Positions 9,366 through 18,447 of a stretch of DNA of 64,000 nt are shown here, in pieces. This stretch comes from an uncultured Erythrobacter sp. (GTDB taxonomy: Bacteria > Pseudomonadota > Alphaproteobacteria > Sphingomonadales > Sphingomonadaceae). The position numbers were made by a program, and so were the translations under genes. The notes beneath the pieces were generated by a model. The model was not told the origin of the DNA, made no database searches, and saw only the letters and a list, made by a program, of their open reading frames with translations. Each line of letters starts with the position of its first letter. Position 1 is the stretch's first letter. Location: NCBI GenBank assembly GCA_937899785.1, contig CALCCG010000002.1:1-64000 (forward strand), written 5' to 3'.

Positions 9366-11567
9366 ATGGACGTTAAAACAGGTGAAATGAGCGGCTGCCC
9401 GTTCCACGCCGATGGCGGAATGCGCAGCCTTCTGGGCCGACAGAACCGCGACTGGTGGCCTGAGGCCACCCAGCTCGATATCCTCACGCAGGAAGGCAAG
9501 AGCGCGCATCCCTATGGCGAAGACTTCGACTACGCCGAAGCGTTCAACACGATCGACTACGCCGCCCTCAAAGCCGATCTCACCGCTTTGATGACCGATA
9601 ACCAGCCCTGGTGGCCGGCTGATTATGGTCACTACGGCCCGTTCTTTATCCGCATGGCCTGGCACGCTGCGGGTACGTACCGCACTGGCGATGGCCGTGG
9701 CGGCGCGGGCTCTGGCCAACAGCGCTTCGCCCCGCTCAATTCCTGGCCCGATAACGGCAACCTCGACAAGGCGCGCCGCCTGCTTTGGCCGATCAAGCAG
9801 AAATACGGCAAGGCGATCAGCTGGGCCGACCTCTTCATCCTCGCCGGAAACGTCGCGATCGAAAGCATGGGCGGGCCGGTCTTTGGCTTTGGCGGCGGCC
9901 GCGCCGATGTCTACGAACCTGAGAGCGTCTATTGGGGCACGGAAGAGCAATGGGTGAACGAAGGCGTTGCCACCCGCATCCGTCCCGATGATGGCGCCGC
10001 GCTCGAAAATCCGCTCGCCGCGATCCAGATGGGCCTCATCTACGTCAATCCCGAAGGTCCGGGCGGAAATCCCGACCCGCTGCAATCCGCGCGCGACATG
10101 CGCGAAACCTTTGCTCGCATGGCGATGAACGATGAGGAAACCGTCGCGCTCACCGCTGGTGGCCACGCCTTTGGTAAAGCGCACGGCGCGCAGCCTGCCG
10201 ACACGTTCAGCGGCGCACCCGAAAGCGAAGACCTGCACCAGCAGGGCTTTGGCTGGCTCACCGACGAAGACGAGATCGAAAAGGGCCACATCACAACCTC
10301 GGGCATCGAAGGATCGTGGTCGAACAACCCGACGGCGTGGAGCCACGACTATTTCCGCATCCTGTTCAAGTACGATTTTGAACTGGTGCACAGCCCGGCC
10401 GGCGCGCAGCAATGGACGCCGATCAACCCGGACGAAGAGGACATGGCCCCCGACGCGCGCGATCCCTCGATCAAGGTCCCGACCATGATGACAACCGCCG
10501 ACATGGCGCTGAAGATGGACCCGGACTACGCCGCGATCTCCAAGCGTTTCCTCGAAAACCCGGAGCAATTGGACGACGCCTTTGCCCGCGCCTGGTTCAA
10601 GCTGTGCCACCGCGATATGGGACCCAAGGTCCGCTATATGGGCCCCGAAGTGCCCGACGAAACGCTGATCTGGATGGACCCGGTTCCCGCAGGCACCACA
10701 CCCTCGGACGCCGATATCGCCAGCTTCAAGGACGCAATCCTCGGCTCAGGCCTCACCGTCAGCGAGCTGGTGAAAGCGGCCTGGGCTTCGGCCTCGACCT
10801 ACCGCAATTCAGACCATCGCGGCGGCGCCAATGGCGCGCGTGTGCGGCTGGCTCCGCAAAGCGGCTGGGCAGCGAACGACCCCGACGAACTGGACCGCGT
10901 GCTGAGCGTGATCGACACCCATCGCGGCAGCCTATCGATGGCTGATGCGATTGTGCTGGCAGGCTCGGCTGCGGTCGAGAAAGCGGCCAAGGATGCTGGC
11001 CACGATGTCGCGGTGCCGTTCCTTGGCGGTCGCGGCGATGCGAGCGACGAGCAGACCGATGCGGCGAGCTTTGAACCGCTGGAGCCGTTCGCTGATGGCT
11101 TCCGCAACCACCTCAAGACCAAGGCCAATGTCCGCACTGAGGAAATGCTGATCGACAAGGCGCACCTGCTGGGCCTTTCGATCCCTGAGCTGACTGTGCT
11201 GGTCGGCGGGATGCGAGCTCTGGGCGCCAATGCGGGCAACACCGCGCACGGCGTCTTCACGAACCGCGTCGGCACGCTCACCCCGGACTTCTTCGTCAAC
11301 CTGCTCGACATGGACACCAAGTGGACTCCCGTCGAAGGCTCAGGCGATGAGGAATATGTCGGCACTGACCGTGCAAGCGGCGAAGAGAAGTACCGCGCCA
11401 CGCGCGCTGACCTCATCTTTGGCAGCAATTCGCAGCTGCGCGCTCAGGCTGAAGTCTATGCGGAAAGCGGCAATGAGGCGAAGTTTGTCACCGATTTCGT
11501 CGCCGCCTGGACAAAAGTGATGAACGCGGACCGGTTCGATGTAACCTTTGCCAAGCATCACGCGTAA
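9366..11567 (+). CDS. katG: Catalase-peroxidase
   Basis: KatG is a bifunctional haem catalase-peroxidase (733 residues, normal length) made of two duplicated peroxidase domains. The distal haem triad is visible in RMAWH (Arg96, Trp99, His100), the proximal histidine is His267 in [10 protein letters not shown], and the Trp99-Tyr226-Met252 residues that form the characteristic covalent adduct are all present ([17 protein letters not shown]). It follows ahpCF and together they form a peroxide-detoxification block. A palindromic site upstream resembles one before ahpC. A strong terminator closes the gene. Confidence 0.97.
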   Translation: MDVKTGEMSGCPFHADGGMRSLLGRQNRDWWPEATQLDILTQEGKSAHPYGEDFDYAEAFNTIDYAALKADLTALMTDNQPWWPADYGHYGPFFIRMAWHAAGTYRTGDGRGGAGSGQQRFAPLNSWPDNGNLDKARRLLWPIKQKYGKAISWADLFILAGNVAIESMGGPVFGFGGGRADVYEPESVYWGTEEQWVNEGVATRIRPDDGAALENPLAAIQMGLIYVNPEGPGGNPDPLQSARDMRETFARMAMNDEETVALTAGGHAFGKAHGAQPADTFSGAPESEDLHQQGFGWLTDEDEIEKGHITTSGIEGSWSNNPTAWSHDYFRILFKYDFELVHSPAGAQQWTPINPDEEDMAPDARDPSIKVPTMMTTADMALKMDPDYAAISKRFLENPEQLDDAFARAWFKLCHRDMGPKVRYMGPEVPDETLIWMDPVPAGTTPSDADIASFKDAILGSGLTVSELVKAAWASASTYRNSDHRGGANGARVRLAPQSGWAANDPDELDRVLSVIDTHRGSLSMADAIVLAGSAAVEKAAKDAGHDVAVPFLGGRGDASDEQTDAASFEPLEPFADGFRNHLKTKANVRTEEMLIDKAHLLGLSIPELTVLVGGMRALGANAGNTAHGVFTNRVGTLTPDFFVNLLDMDTKWTPVEGSGDEEYVGTDRASGEEKYRATRADLIFGSNSQLRAQAEVYAESGNEAKFVTDFVAAWTKVMNADRFDVTFAKHHA

Positions 11568-11584
11568 TACAAAGCGTGACCCCC

Positions 11585-11631
11585 GAGAGCCTTTGGGCTC
11601 TCACCCTGACTAATCCCCTTAAAGTCAGGGT
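11585..11631 (+). other. Two tandem stem-loops in the katG 3' region
   Basis: A 7-bp hairpin (GAGAGCC/GGCTCTC, 11585-11602) is followed by a 9-bp hairpin (ACCCTGACT/AGTCAGGGT, 11603-11631). Both lie between the katG stop and the terminator. They may stabilise or protect the 3' end of the transcript; this is inference. Confidence 0.45.
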
Positions 11632-11639
11632 CGCAATTG

Positions 11640-11676
11640 ACCCCCGGCGAGTGCCCCTCTCGCCGGGGGTCTTTTC
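11640..11676 (+). terminator. Intrinsic terminator downstream of katG
   Basis: A perfect 12-bp stem (ACCCCCGGCGAG / CTCGCCGGGGGT) with a 7-nt loop is followed by CTTTTCTTT. It ends the katG transcript just before the convergent LytTR gene. Confidence 0.85.
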
Positions 11677-11684
11677 TTTGCCGG

Positions 11685-12503
11685 CTAGATCCAGCCCGCT
11701 TCCTTCAGCTCGCTCACCTGCGCGCGGGCGATCGGCGCTTCGACGCCCCGCGCTAGAACGAGGCGGACATTGCGGCCCTCGCGCAGCACCTCTTCGACAG
11801 CGCCGCGCGCCACCCACCAGCTGCGATGGACCTGGCGGCCTTCGATCATGGCGACATGCGCGATCGCATCGCGCAGCCGCATCAGCACCAGTTCGCTGCC
11901 CAGCGCGGTGTGCACGCGGACGTAATGATCCTCCATCTCGAGCGCGATAATGTCACTGCCAAGAGCAGGTGGGAGCGCGTCAAGTAGAGGGTTGGGCACC
12001 GCTGGCGCAGGGCTGTCGGGTTGCGGTTGATCTGCGGGCGCTGGCTGGGGCGCGGCAGACTTGCGGGTCTCGAGCATGTAGAACAAAGCCGTCACCCCGC
12101 CGCCGATGACAAAGACATAGGGGTAGCGGGTGAAGAAGACCTCCAGACTTGGCCACGGCACGGGGCCCGGCAGATAGCCCATCGCGTAAACCGCCGCTGT
12201 CATCGGGAGCGAGGCCGCCGCCGCGGCCACCACCCAAAGCGGCGCAGTGGGAAGATCGAGCGCGCCCGCCACCCGGTCCACCAACGGCCCCATCGGCGAA
12301 TAGATGGCGTAGCCGATCCAGGAAAAGCCCACCCAACTCACCAGTCGATAGCCCAAAGGCTCCTCAAAGCTGCCAAACGGGCCGATAAAGGCGAGTATGA
12401 CGCCGATCGCGGTCATAATCGTCAAATCGATCACGATCTTGCGCGCCAGCGAGTGACGCGTGCGCAATGGCGGCTGCGGGGGCTGGGCCAACGACGTGGT
12501 CAT
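11685..12503 (-). CDS. LytTR DNA-binding domain protein with membrane-spanning N-terminus
   Basis: This 272-residue protein has about four hydrophobic segments in residues 25-150, a Pro/Ala-rich linker near 150-170, and a C-terminal LytTR DNA-binding domain (about 175-270). The LytTR signature is IIALEMEDHYVRVHTALGSELVLMRLRDAI with VHRSWWV. Membrane-bound LytTR regulators without a receiver domain are common in sphingomonads and are often encoded beside a partner membrane protein. Here the divergent DUF2306 membrane protein is the likely neighbour of interest. Target genes are unknown. Confidence 0.82.
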   Translation of the reverse strand: MTTSLAQPPQPPLRTRHSLARKIVIDLTIMTAIGVILAFIGPFGSFEEPLGYRLVSWVGFSWIGYAIYSPMGPLVDRVAGALDLPTAPLWVVAAAAASLPMTAAVYAMGYLPGPVPWPSLEVFFTRYPYVFVIGGGVTALFYMLETRKSAAPQPAPADQPQPDSPAPAVPNPLLDALPPALGSDIIALEMEDHYVRVHTALGSELVLMRLRDAIAHVAMIEGRQVHRSWWVARGAVEEVLREGRNVRLVLARGVEAPIARAQVSELKEAGWI

Positions 12504-12691
12504 AGGTGTGAAATTGGCTGCCTATTCGCGCTTCGTAAAGAGGCAAAGGGCGCAAATCCGCCGTCTGGCGTACGCGCGCAAGCCCGTTGGCGAAGGCAGC
12601 GGCCCATTGGCGCAAGACCGGTTGCTGGTGGATGGGCCCGCGCCATTCTCGCTCCAGCACACGCCTTCACGACCCTTACGGAGCCGAACCC

Positions 12692-13303
12692 ATGACCGCC
12701 ACAGCCAGCACCGATCCAGCCAGCACCGACGCAGTCCGCCTGATCGACCGCATCCGCAAACTGCCCATTCCGTTCATCCATAAAAAGCCCTCTGGCCCCT
12801 TTGACGCCAACAGCGGGTTTGACATCGCGCCGCGCGTGCGGATGGTGGTGTGGGCCTGCGCGGTGGGGCTGACCGCCGCGACTCTGATCGCTCTGGCGCG
12901 CGGGTTTACCGGTATGGCCCCCAGCCACGGCGCCACGCGACACATCGCGATCATCATCCATGTCGCAACGGTCCTTCCCGCGGTCCCGCTGGGCGCGTAT
13001 CTGCTGCTCACTCGCAAGGGCACCAAGCTGCACAAGCAATTGGGCAAGCTGTGGGTCGGATTGATGCTCGCCACCGCAACGTCAGCGATCTTCATCAAGT
13101 CCGGTGGAAGCTTCAGCTTCATCCATATCTTCGTCCCGATGACCTACATCGCCAGCTACAAGATCGTTGCGACCGCTCGCCGGGGCGACATGCAGGGCCA
13201 TCGCAGCGAGGTGCTTTCGCTCTATCTCGGCGCGCTCACGATCCCGGGTGTTGTGAGCATCGCGCTGCCGGGGCGGTTGCTCAATGTCTGGCTGTTCTGG
13301 TGA
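12692..13303 (+). CDS. DUF2306-like multipass membrane protein
   Basis: The 203-residue protein has about four predicted membrane helices (around residues 50-70, 85-108, 122-145 and 175-200) and a conserved histidine-containing loop with HKQLGK, which fits the DUF2306 family of predicted membrane proteins. No catalytic role can be assigned. The track frame starts at 12587, but ATG 12692 avoids an unlikely leader. It is divergent from the LytTR membrane regulator, so the two may be functionally paired; that is inference from position only. Confidence 0.65.
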   Translation: MTATASTDPASTDAVRLIDRIRKLPIPFIHKKPSGPFDANSGFDIAPRVRMVVWACAVGLTAATLIALARGFTGMAPSHGATRHIAIIIHVATVLPAVPLGAYLLLTRKGTKLHKQLGKLWVGLMLATATSAIFIKSGGSFSFIHIFVPMTYIASYKIVATARRGDMQGHRSEVLSLYLGALTIPGVVSIALPGRLLNVWLFW

Positions 13304-13328
13304 GGCGCGGTGGGTGATCGCTCTAAGA

Positions 13329-13913
13329 CTAACGCTGCCGTTTCAAGATTAGATACAACGCGCCCTCGCCGCCATGCGCGCGGTGGGCGCGACGGACAGC
13401 GGCGATGGAATCGGAGTGGGGGCCCGCCGCCAGCCAATCGAGCAGCTTGGCGCGTATGGCGCCTCGGCGGCTGGAGCGATCAGCCGGATCCACGGGGCGC
13501 TCGCGTCCCGCAATCACCAGCACCACACGCGCGCCCATGGCCCGCGCCTGATCACGCCCCGCAGTGATGCGGGCGTGCGCGCTGTCGAGCGTGTGGCCGT
13601 GCAGATCGAGTGTGAGATCCGGTTCAATTCGGCCCGATTTAAAGCGCCGTTCCCAATGCGAATCGAGACCTGTCTGTGACGGCGCGATCGGACGGGCATG
13701 TGCCGGTTTGGCCGTCGCTGATAAAGGGCGCTTGTTCGCGGCAAGCGAGGCCGGGTGTTTTGCGCCGACAGGTGCCGGCGTCTCTTCGGGCACGGGACTG
13801 GCGGACACCGGGCGCGCCCGACCGGCGAGCGGGGTCACGCTTTGAGCAAGGCGCTCCCAAGCCGCCTTTTCCTCGGCGCTCAATCCCCTTGGCGCAGCTC
13901 GCGGGGCGCTCAC
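13329..13913 (-). CDS. Smr domain protein
   Basis: The C-terminal half (about residues 95-194) is a Smr domain, the small MutS-related nuclease fold. It has the LDLHG motif and a downstream VVLVIAGRER strand in place of the common VITGKG. The N-terminal half is Pro/Ala-rich and probably disordered. Smr proteins nick or cleave DNA or RNA. The specific substrate here is unknown. The start overlaps the stop of mltA by 4 bp, so it is translationally coupled within a Tim44-mltA-smr operon running away from secB. Confidence 0.88.
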   Translation of the reverse strand: MSAPRAAPRGLSAEEKAAWERLAQSVTPLAGRARPVSASPVPEETPAPVGAKHPASLAANKRPLSATAKPAHARPIAPSQTGLDSHWERRFKSGRIEPDLTLDLHGHTLDSAHARITAGRDQARAMGARVVLVIAGRERPVDPADRSSRRGAIRAKLLDWLAAGPHSDSIAAVRRAHRAHGGEGALYLILKRQR

Positions 13914-15133
13914 GGCGTTGGCCCGTTAAGGCGCGCAACGGTTCCTTTGGGCAGCAACAGCCACGCGTCGCCCCGCCCTGACATGCCGCCTGCTATTGCG
14001 CGCGCCTCGGGCCCAGCCCCCCAAAACGTGTCAAAGCGGTTGGCACCCTTGATCGCGCCACCCGTGTCCTGGGCAATCCACAGGCCGTCGGCTTCATCAC
14101 GGTCGAGATCCAGCCACACTGGCGCGCCCAGCGGCACAAAGGCCGGGTCCGCTGCGATCGAAGCCTCCCGTCGCACCGGCACACCCAGAGCGCCAAGCGG
14201 CCCATCGCCGGTCAGTTCGCGAAAGAATATCCAGCTTTGATTAAGGCGCATAAGCGCGCGGCCCTCTTCAGGGTTTTCGCGGATGAAGGCCATGATGCCC
14301 TGCATCGATCCTGGATACTGGCCTGGACCATCGCCCAGCCGGTCGCGCTCGCGCAGGACGCGTCCGACGCTTGTGTAACCGCGCCCGTTCTGCCCGGCAT
14401 AGCCGATGCGGATCACCTCGCCCTCGGGCGAGCGCAAGCGGCCCGAACCCTGGATCTGCAAGAAGAAGAATTCGACCGGATCCTTGGCCCAGCCGATCAC
14501 CGGGACGCGCCCGGCAAGCGCCCCATCCTCAATCGCAGCGCGGTCAAAATAGGGCACGTGATTGCCATTGGCATCGTAACGGCCAAGCGGCGCGCGTCCG
14601 GTCCGCTCCGCGCTCGGCGTGCTCACCGGCCAGGCGCGCAGCAGATCATCGGGCAATACATAGACGGGGACGTCATAGCCCGGTCGCCTTGTGCGAACCC
14701 CTTCGATTTCGGGCTCGAAATAGCCTGTGGCAAAAGCGCGGCCATCGCTGATGCGCGCGGTTTCGAAGTAGCGTATAAAGAAGTCGCGCGCCGCGCCTGT
14801 GCTCCAAGCGCTCGCAGCGTCGCAGGCCGGCTGCCAATCGGCGCGTCGGCTCAGGCCGCTCACATCCTCTCGGATTAGCAACTTGGGGCACGATTCGATA
14901 AATCCCGTCAGAGCTGTGCCAGCGTCCCCTGCGCTGATCGTAAGCGCGTCGACGCTTGGCCCCCGCGTCACACCAGCCAAGGCGGCGCTGGAAGGGGCTG
15001 GAGCTGCCAGAGCCTCGGCGGCAGCGGGGATTAACGGGCTTTTCTTAGGCTCCGCCGCGCAGCCTGCCAGAACCGTCAACACCAAGCCGACGACAACCGG
15101 CAGCCGTATCAACGATGCCAGCGGCGCAGGCAT
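13910..15133 (-). CDS. mltA: Membrane-bound lytic murein transglycosylase A
   Basis: MltA cleaves peptidoglycan glycan strands to 1,6-anhydromuropeptides at the outer membrane. Starting at ATG 15133 gives a clean lipoprotein signal ending LTVLAGC (Cys25); the track frame adds 25 residues before it that I reject. The protein is 407 residues. The MltA barrel region includes FFLQIQGSGRL and GYAGQNGRGYTSVGR, and the C-terminal 3D domain carries QDTGGAIKGANRFDTFWG with the expected catalytic aspartate. It lies between the Tim44-like gene and smr in one operon. Confidence 0.92.
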   Translation of the reverse strand: MPAPLASLIRLPVVVGLVLTVLAGCAAEPKKSPLIPAAAEALAAPAPSSAALAGVTRGPSVDALTISAGDAGTALTGFIESCPKLLIREDVSGLSRRADWQPACDAASAWSTGAARDFFIRYFETARISDGRAFATGYFEPEIEGVRTRRPGYDVPVYVLPDDLLRAWPVSTPSAERTGRAPLGRYDANGNHVPYFDRAAIEDGALAGRVPVIGWAKDPVEFFFLQIQGSGRLRSPEGEVIRIGYAGQNGRGYTSVGRVLRERDRLGDGPGQYPGSMQGIMAFIRENPEEGRALMRLNQSWIFFRELTGDGPLGALGVPVRREASIAADPAFVPLGAPVWLDLDRDEADGLWIAQDTGGAIKGANRFDTFWGAGPEARAIAGGMSGRGDAWLLLPKGTVARLNGPTP

Positions 15134-15214
15134 TGTGTGAACGCTCCTGTTGAGATCGGTTCGGCCAACCCACTCCGCCAAAGGTTGCGGGTGGGCTGGA
15201 ACCGACAAACGGCC

Positions 15215-15877
15215 TTACCCTTCGTCGGTCTCGTCCAAAATCCAGTTCGGATCTTTCGAGCGCACGTCGCGGGTAAAGGTCCACACATCACGGCTTTCGA
15301 TGGCGTCGTCGAGAGACCCGGCCACGACATTGCCTTCGTGATCGCGGGTCACAGCGGCGATGTCCGCAACAAACAGCACGGCGATCCGAGCGATGCGCCC
15401 ATCGAGGGAAGCCGAATGAATACGTGTTTCCTCAACGCGGATAAGCGAGTTTTCGAGCGTTTCGCCCGCCGCTTCGCGCGCATCAATTGCCGCGCTAAAG
15501 CCATCGAAAACGTCATCGTCGCACAGTTCGCGCAGGGTTTCGCGGTCGCCTTCCCAAAACGCCTCAAGCACCATTTCATACGCGCCGCGCGCGCCTTCGA
15601 TAAAGCTGCCAAGTTCAAAGCGGCTGTCCGCCGAAGCAATTTCTCGGACACCACGCTCGACAGCGGGCATCACGCCTTCAAGCTGCGCGGGACGGGGCGC
15701 CGGAGCTGGCGCTGGGGGCTGCGTCTGACCTTGCGGTCCGCCTTGCTGATTCTCCGGTCCTTCAAAGCGGTTCGGCACCGATTCCTCTTCGTGCTCGGCG
15801 CGGCGACCAAGAACCGAATAGAGCCGAAGCCCCAAGAAAGCGGCAATCATGGCGAGAATGACTATTTCTGTGATCAC
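15215..15877 (-). CDS. Tim44-like domain protein (TimA-like)
   Basis: The protein has one N-terminal membrane helix (ITEIVILAMIAAFLGLRLYSVLG), a Pro/Gln-rich linker (about 35-65) and a C-terminal Tim44-like domain (about 75-218). This matches alphaproteobacterial TimA proteins, bacterial relatives of mitochondrial Tim44. Its role is uncertain; the family is linked to membrane protein transport or cytochrome metabolism. The start codon is GTG at 15877. Divergence from secB and linkage to mltA and smr supports an envelope or export role. Confidence 0.85.
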   Translation of the reverse strand: MITEIVILAMIAAFLGLRLYSVLGRRAEHEEESVPNRFEGPENQQGGPQGQTQPPAPAPAPRPAQLEGVMPAVERGVREIASADSRFELGSFIEGARGAYEMVLEAFWEGDRETLRELCDDDVFDGFSAAIDAREAAGETLENSLIRVEETRIHSASLDGRIARIAVLFVADIAAVTRDHEGNVVAGSLDDAIESRDVWTFTRDVRSKDPNWILDETDEG

Positions 15878-16256
15878 ATTTGTTATCCGGTTTGCCCAAA
15901 AGGATGACGACGCCTCTCCCTACGCCATCGCTGATGCTTTGATGCCTAACATAGGCTTCAAATCGAATTCGACAACAAGGGATCGGTCTCTTTCGGTAGT
16001 AAGAGCGAGCTTTGTGGTAACATATTTGCGCTGAACAGAAGCTTTCACGCCGCTGGGTTGCTCTGGGCTTGCGAATCTCGCTTGGTTGGATCGCGCATTC
16101 CCTGGGCACTTCCCGGTGTGGTGCGTGGTGTGGTGCGTGGTGTGTTGCCGGGCGGGATGACCCCTGCTAGGCGCGGCGGGCTTCGCAAAGGAGCGGATGC
16201 GTTTTGCGCTCCTATCAAGCCCGACATTTCTGGCTCAACCGAAAGAAACCATCACC
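15878..16256. other. Divergent intergenic region between the Tim44-like gene and secB
   Basis: These 379 bp hold no convincing gene. The part next to the Tim44-like gene is relatively AT-rich and probably holds the divergent promoters. The secB-proximal part contains a short 12-bp tandem repeat (separate entry). I cannot place promoters with confidence. Confidence 0.5.
16115..16150 (+). repeat. 12-bp tandem repeat upstream of secB
   Basis: The unit GGTGTGGTGCGT occurs twice in perfect tandem, followed by a degenerate third copy (GGTGTGTTGCCG). It ends about 107 bp before the secB start. No function is assigned; it may be a slippage-prone element. Confidence 0.7.
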
Positions 16257-16799
16257 ATGGCCGACGAAGGCGACGTTCTCACCAATCTCGACAATCCCGG
16301 TTCCGGCCCTGGCGCGGGCGCCAACGGGGCTGACAACCAGCCTGCCGCTGCAATCATCACGCAATATGTGAAGGACCTTTCGGTCGAGAACCCCAACGCC
16401 CCGGACGTCTTTCAATGGACCGACCAGCCCAAGATTGATGTGCAGTTCAACATCGCCGCGGAACCAAAGGGCGAAGAGGTCCATGAGGTCACGCTGAAGA
16501 TCAACATAGCGGCAACCGGCGACAAAGGCCCGTTCTACATGGTTGAGCTCGATTATTGCGGGCTTGTCGGCATTCGCAACGTGCCTGAAGACCAGGCGCA
16601 TGCGTTTCTTTACGCTGAGGCGCCGCGGATCGTCTTCCCCTTTGCCCGCCGGGTTATCGCAGATGCGGTGCGCGATGCGGGCTTTCCGCCGTTGCTCGTC
16701 GATCCGATCGACTTCAACCGCCTCTACGCGGAGCAACTCGCGCAGCGCCGAACGGAACAAGGTCTGGGCGAGGGTGAGATCCCGACCTCGCAGAATTGA
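16257..16799 (+). CDS. secB: Protein-export chaperone SecB
   Basis: SecB is a tetrameric cytosolic chaperone that keeps preproteins unfolded and delivers them to SecA. The 180-residue protein has a Gly/Ala-rich N-terminal extension (about 35 residues) before the conserved core IITQYVKDLSVENPNAP, and ends with GFPPLLVDPIDFNRLY, both hallmarks of SecB. ATG 16257 is chosen over the track start at 16197. It heads a secB-murJ-trpS run with 45- and 31-bp gaps. Confidence 0.95.
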   Translation: MADEGDVLTNLDNPGSGPGAGANGADNQPAAAIITQYVKDLSVENPNAPDVFQWTDQPKIDVQFNIAAEPKGEEVHEVTLKINIAATGDKGPFYMVELDYCGLVGIRNVPEDQAHAFLYAEAPRIVFPFARRVIADAVRDAGFPPLLVDPIDFNRLYAEQLAQRRTEQGLGEGEIPTSQN

Positions 16800-16844
16800 G
16801 CGGGGGCCCGAGCGCAAGGCTCTGGCGGGTGAGGCGGTGAACGC

Positions 16845-18416
16845 ATGAGCCTCCTCAAGAACGTCGGCACCATTGGCGGGCTGACCGCGGTGAGCCGCGT
16901 GTTTGGCTTTCTGCGCGACATCATGCTGGCCCGCGTTCTGGGCGCCGGCGGGGTTGCGGACGCCTGGCAGCTTGCATTCCAGTTCCCCAATCTGTTTCGC
17001 CGCCTGTTCGCCGAAGGCGCCTTTGCAAGCGCTTTCGTGCCGCTCTTCAATCGCCACATGACCGAAGGCGAGAGCGAGGCGAAGCGCTTTGCCAGCCAGG
17101 TGCTCGCGGTGTTGATGCCGATCCTTATCGTGTTCGGAGCGGTGATGATGCTGGCGATGCCCTGGGTGCTTTGGCCTTTTGCCAACGCCGATATGCGGGC
17201 GAGCGGGGAAACCTATGGCTTGGCGGTGACGATGGGCCGCATCGCCTTTCCGTATCTGATGTTCATGAGCCTTGCGACTTTGGTAGCGGCGATCCTCAAT
17301 TCGCTTTCGCGCTTTGCTGCGGCGGCCGCCGCACCGATCCTACTCAATATCTGCCTGCTCACCGCGCTTTTCTGGGGGGCTGCTCAAGGACAAAGCGAGG
17401 CCACCCGGCAAGCGGTCGGATTTTGGCTGTCGGTCGCCGTGTCGGCAAGCGGGCTGCTGCAGTTGCTCTGGCTTGCCTTCTTTATGCGGCGCGCCGGATT
17501 TGCGCTGTCGGTCAAGGCTCCGCGCATCACGGCGGACGTCAAAGAAATGGGAGCGTTGATTGTCCCTGCGATCTTTGGCGCGGGTGTCTATCAGATCAGC
17601 CGCTTTATCGATCTCGCGTTTTACGGGGTGCTGCCCGACGGATCGATCACCTATATGGCGATGGCCGACCGTTGGAACCAATTGCCGCTGGGGATCATCG
17701 GCATTGCCCTTGGCACGGCGATTCTTCCCGCGCTTTCGCGCCATATCAGCAAGGCACAGAACGACGAAGCGTCCCGATTGCAGTCTAACGCGATCGAGCT
17801 CGCCATGTTGCTCACCATCCCTAGCGCGGTAGCTTTGTTCTTTACCGGAACAGCGTTCGTGCAGGTCTTCATGCAAGGCCAGCAATTCACACCCGAAGAC
17901 GCTCGTATGACTGGTCTGGTGGTCAAAGCGCTGGTGATCGGGCTTCCTGCCTATGTTCTGATCAAGGTGCTCACGCCAAACTTCTTCGCGCGCAAAGACA
18001 CGCGCACACCGGTTTACACGGCTCTGGCAGCGCTGGCTGTGACGCTGGCGCTGAACTTCACTCTCATTTTCGGGATGGGATTTGGCGTTGCGGGCCTTGC
18101 GCTGGCCGGAGCAGTCGGGGCCTGGGTCAATGTTGCCCTCCTCACCAGCCTTCTGGCGCGGCGCGGCTTCTTCACTCTCCCCGTCCGCGTCATCGGCCGC
18201 CTGCTGCGCATCGCCATTGCTTCCGCGCTGATGGGGGTTGCGCTTCACCTGCTCATGGCGCGGATCGAGCCGTGGTTTACAAGCTCTCTGATCGAAAAAG
18301 CGTTCGGCATAGCTGCGATTCTTGCCACTGGCGCGGCCACCTATGGCACGGCTGGCGCGGCGCTTGGCGTACTCGACAAGGCCACTGCGCTGCGCCTAAT
18401 GCGTCGCCAAGGCTGA
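16845..18416 (+). CDS. murJ: Lipid II flippase MurJ
   Basis: MurJ (MviN) moves lipid-linked peptidoglycan precursor across the inner membrane. The 523-residue length, about 14 hydrophobic helices and the family N-terminus (NVGTIGGLTAVSRVFGFLRDIMLARVLGAG) are characteristic; the segment VAFQFPNLFRRLFAEGAF-like (AFQFPNLFRRLFAEGAFASA) is a diagnostic MviN stretch. It lies directly between secB and trpS on the same strand, and probably shares their transcript. Confidence 0.96.
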   Translation: MSLLKNVGTIGGLTAVSRVFGFLRDIMLARVLGAGGVADAWQLAFQFPNLFRRLFAEGAFASAFVPLFNRHMTEGESEAKRFASQVLAVLMPILIVFGAVMMLAMPWVLWPFANADMRASGETYGLAVTMGRIAFPYLMFMSLATLVAAILNSLSRFAAAAAAPILLNICLLTALFWGAAQGQSEATRQAVGFWLSVAVSASGLLQLLWLAFFMRRAGFALSVKAPRITADVKEMGALIVPAIFGAGVYQISRFIDLAFYGVLPDGSITYMAMADRWNQLPLGIIGIALGTAILPALSRHISKAQNDEASRLQSNAIELAMLLTIPSAVALFFTGTAFVQVFMQGQQFTPEDARMTGLVVKALVIGLPAYVLIKVLTPNFFARKDTRTPVYTALAALAVTLALNFTLIFGMGFGVAGLALAGAVGAWVNVALLTSLLARRGFFTLPVRVIGRLLRIAIASALMGVALHLLMARIEPWFTSSLIEKAFGIAAILATGAATYGTAGAALGVLDKATALRLMRRQG

Positions 18417-18447
18417 TCAGCCTCGGGATCAAACAGAAAGACAAAAC

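Noticed and set aside
9243-10610. 455-codon minus-strand ORF
   Set aside because: Antisense shadow of katG; Arg/Ala/Gly-rich with no recognisable motif.
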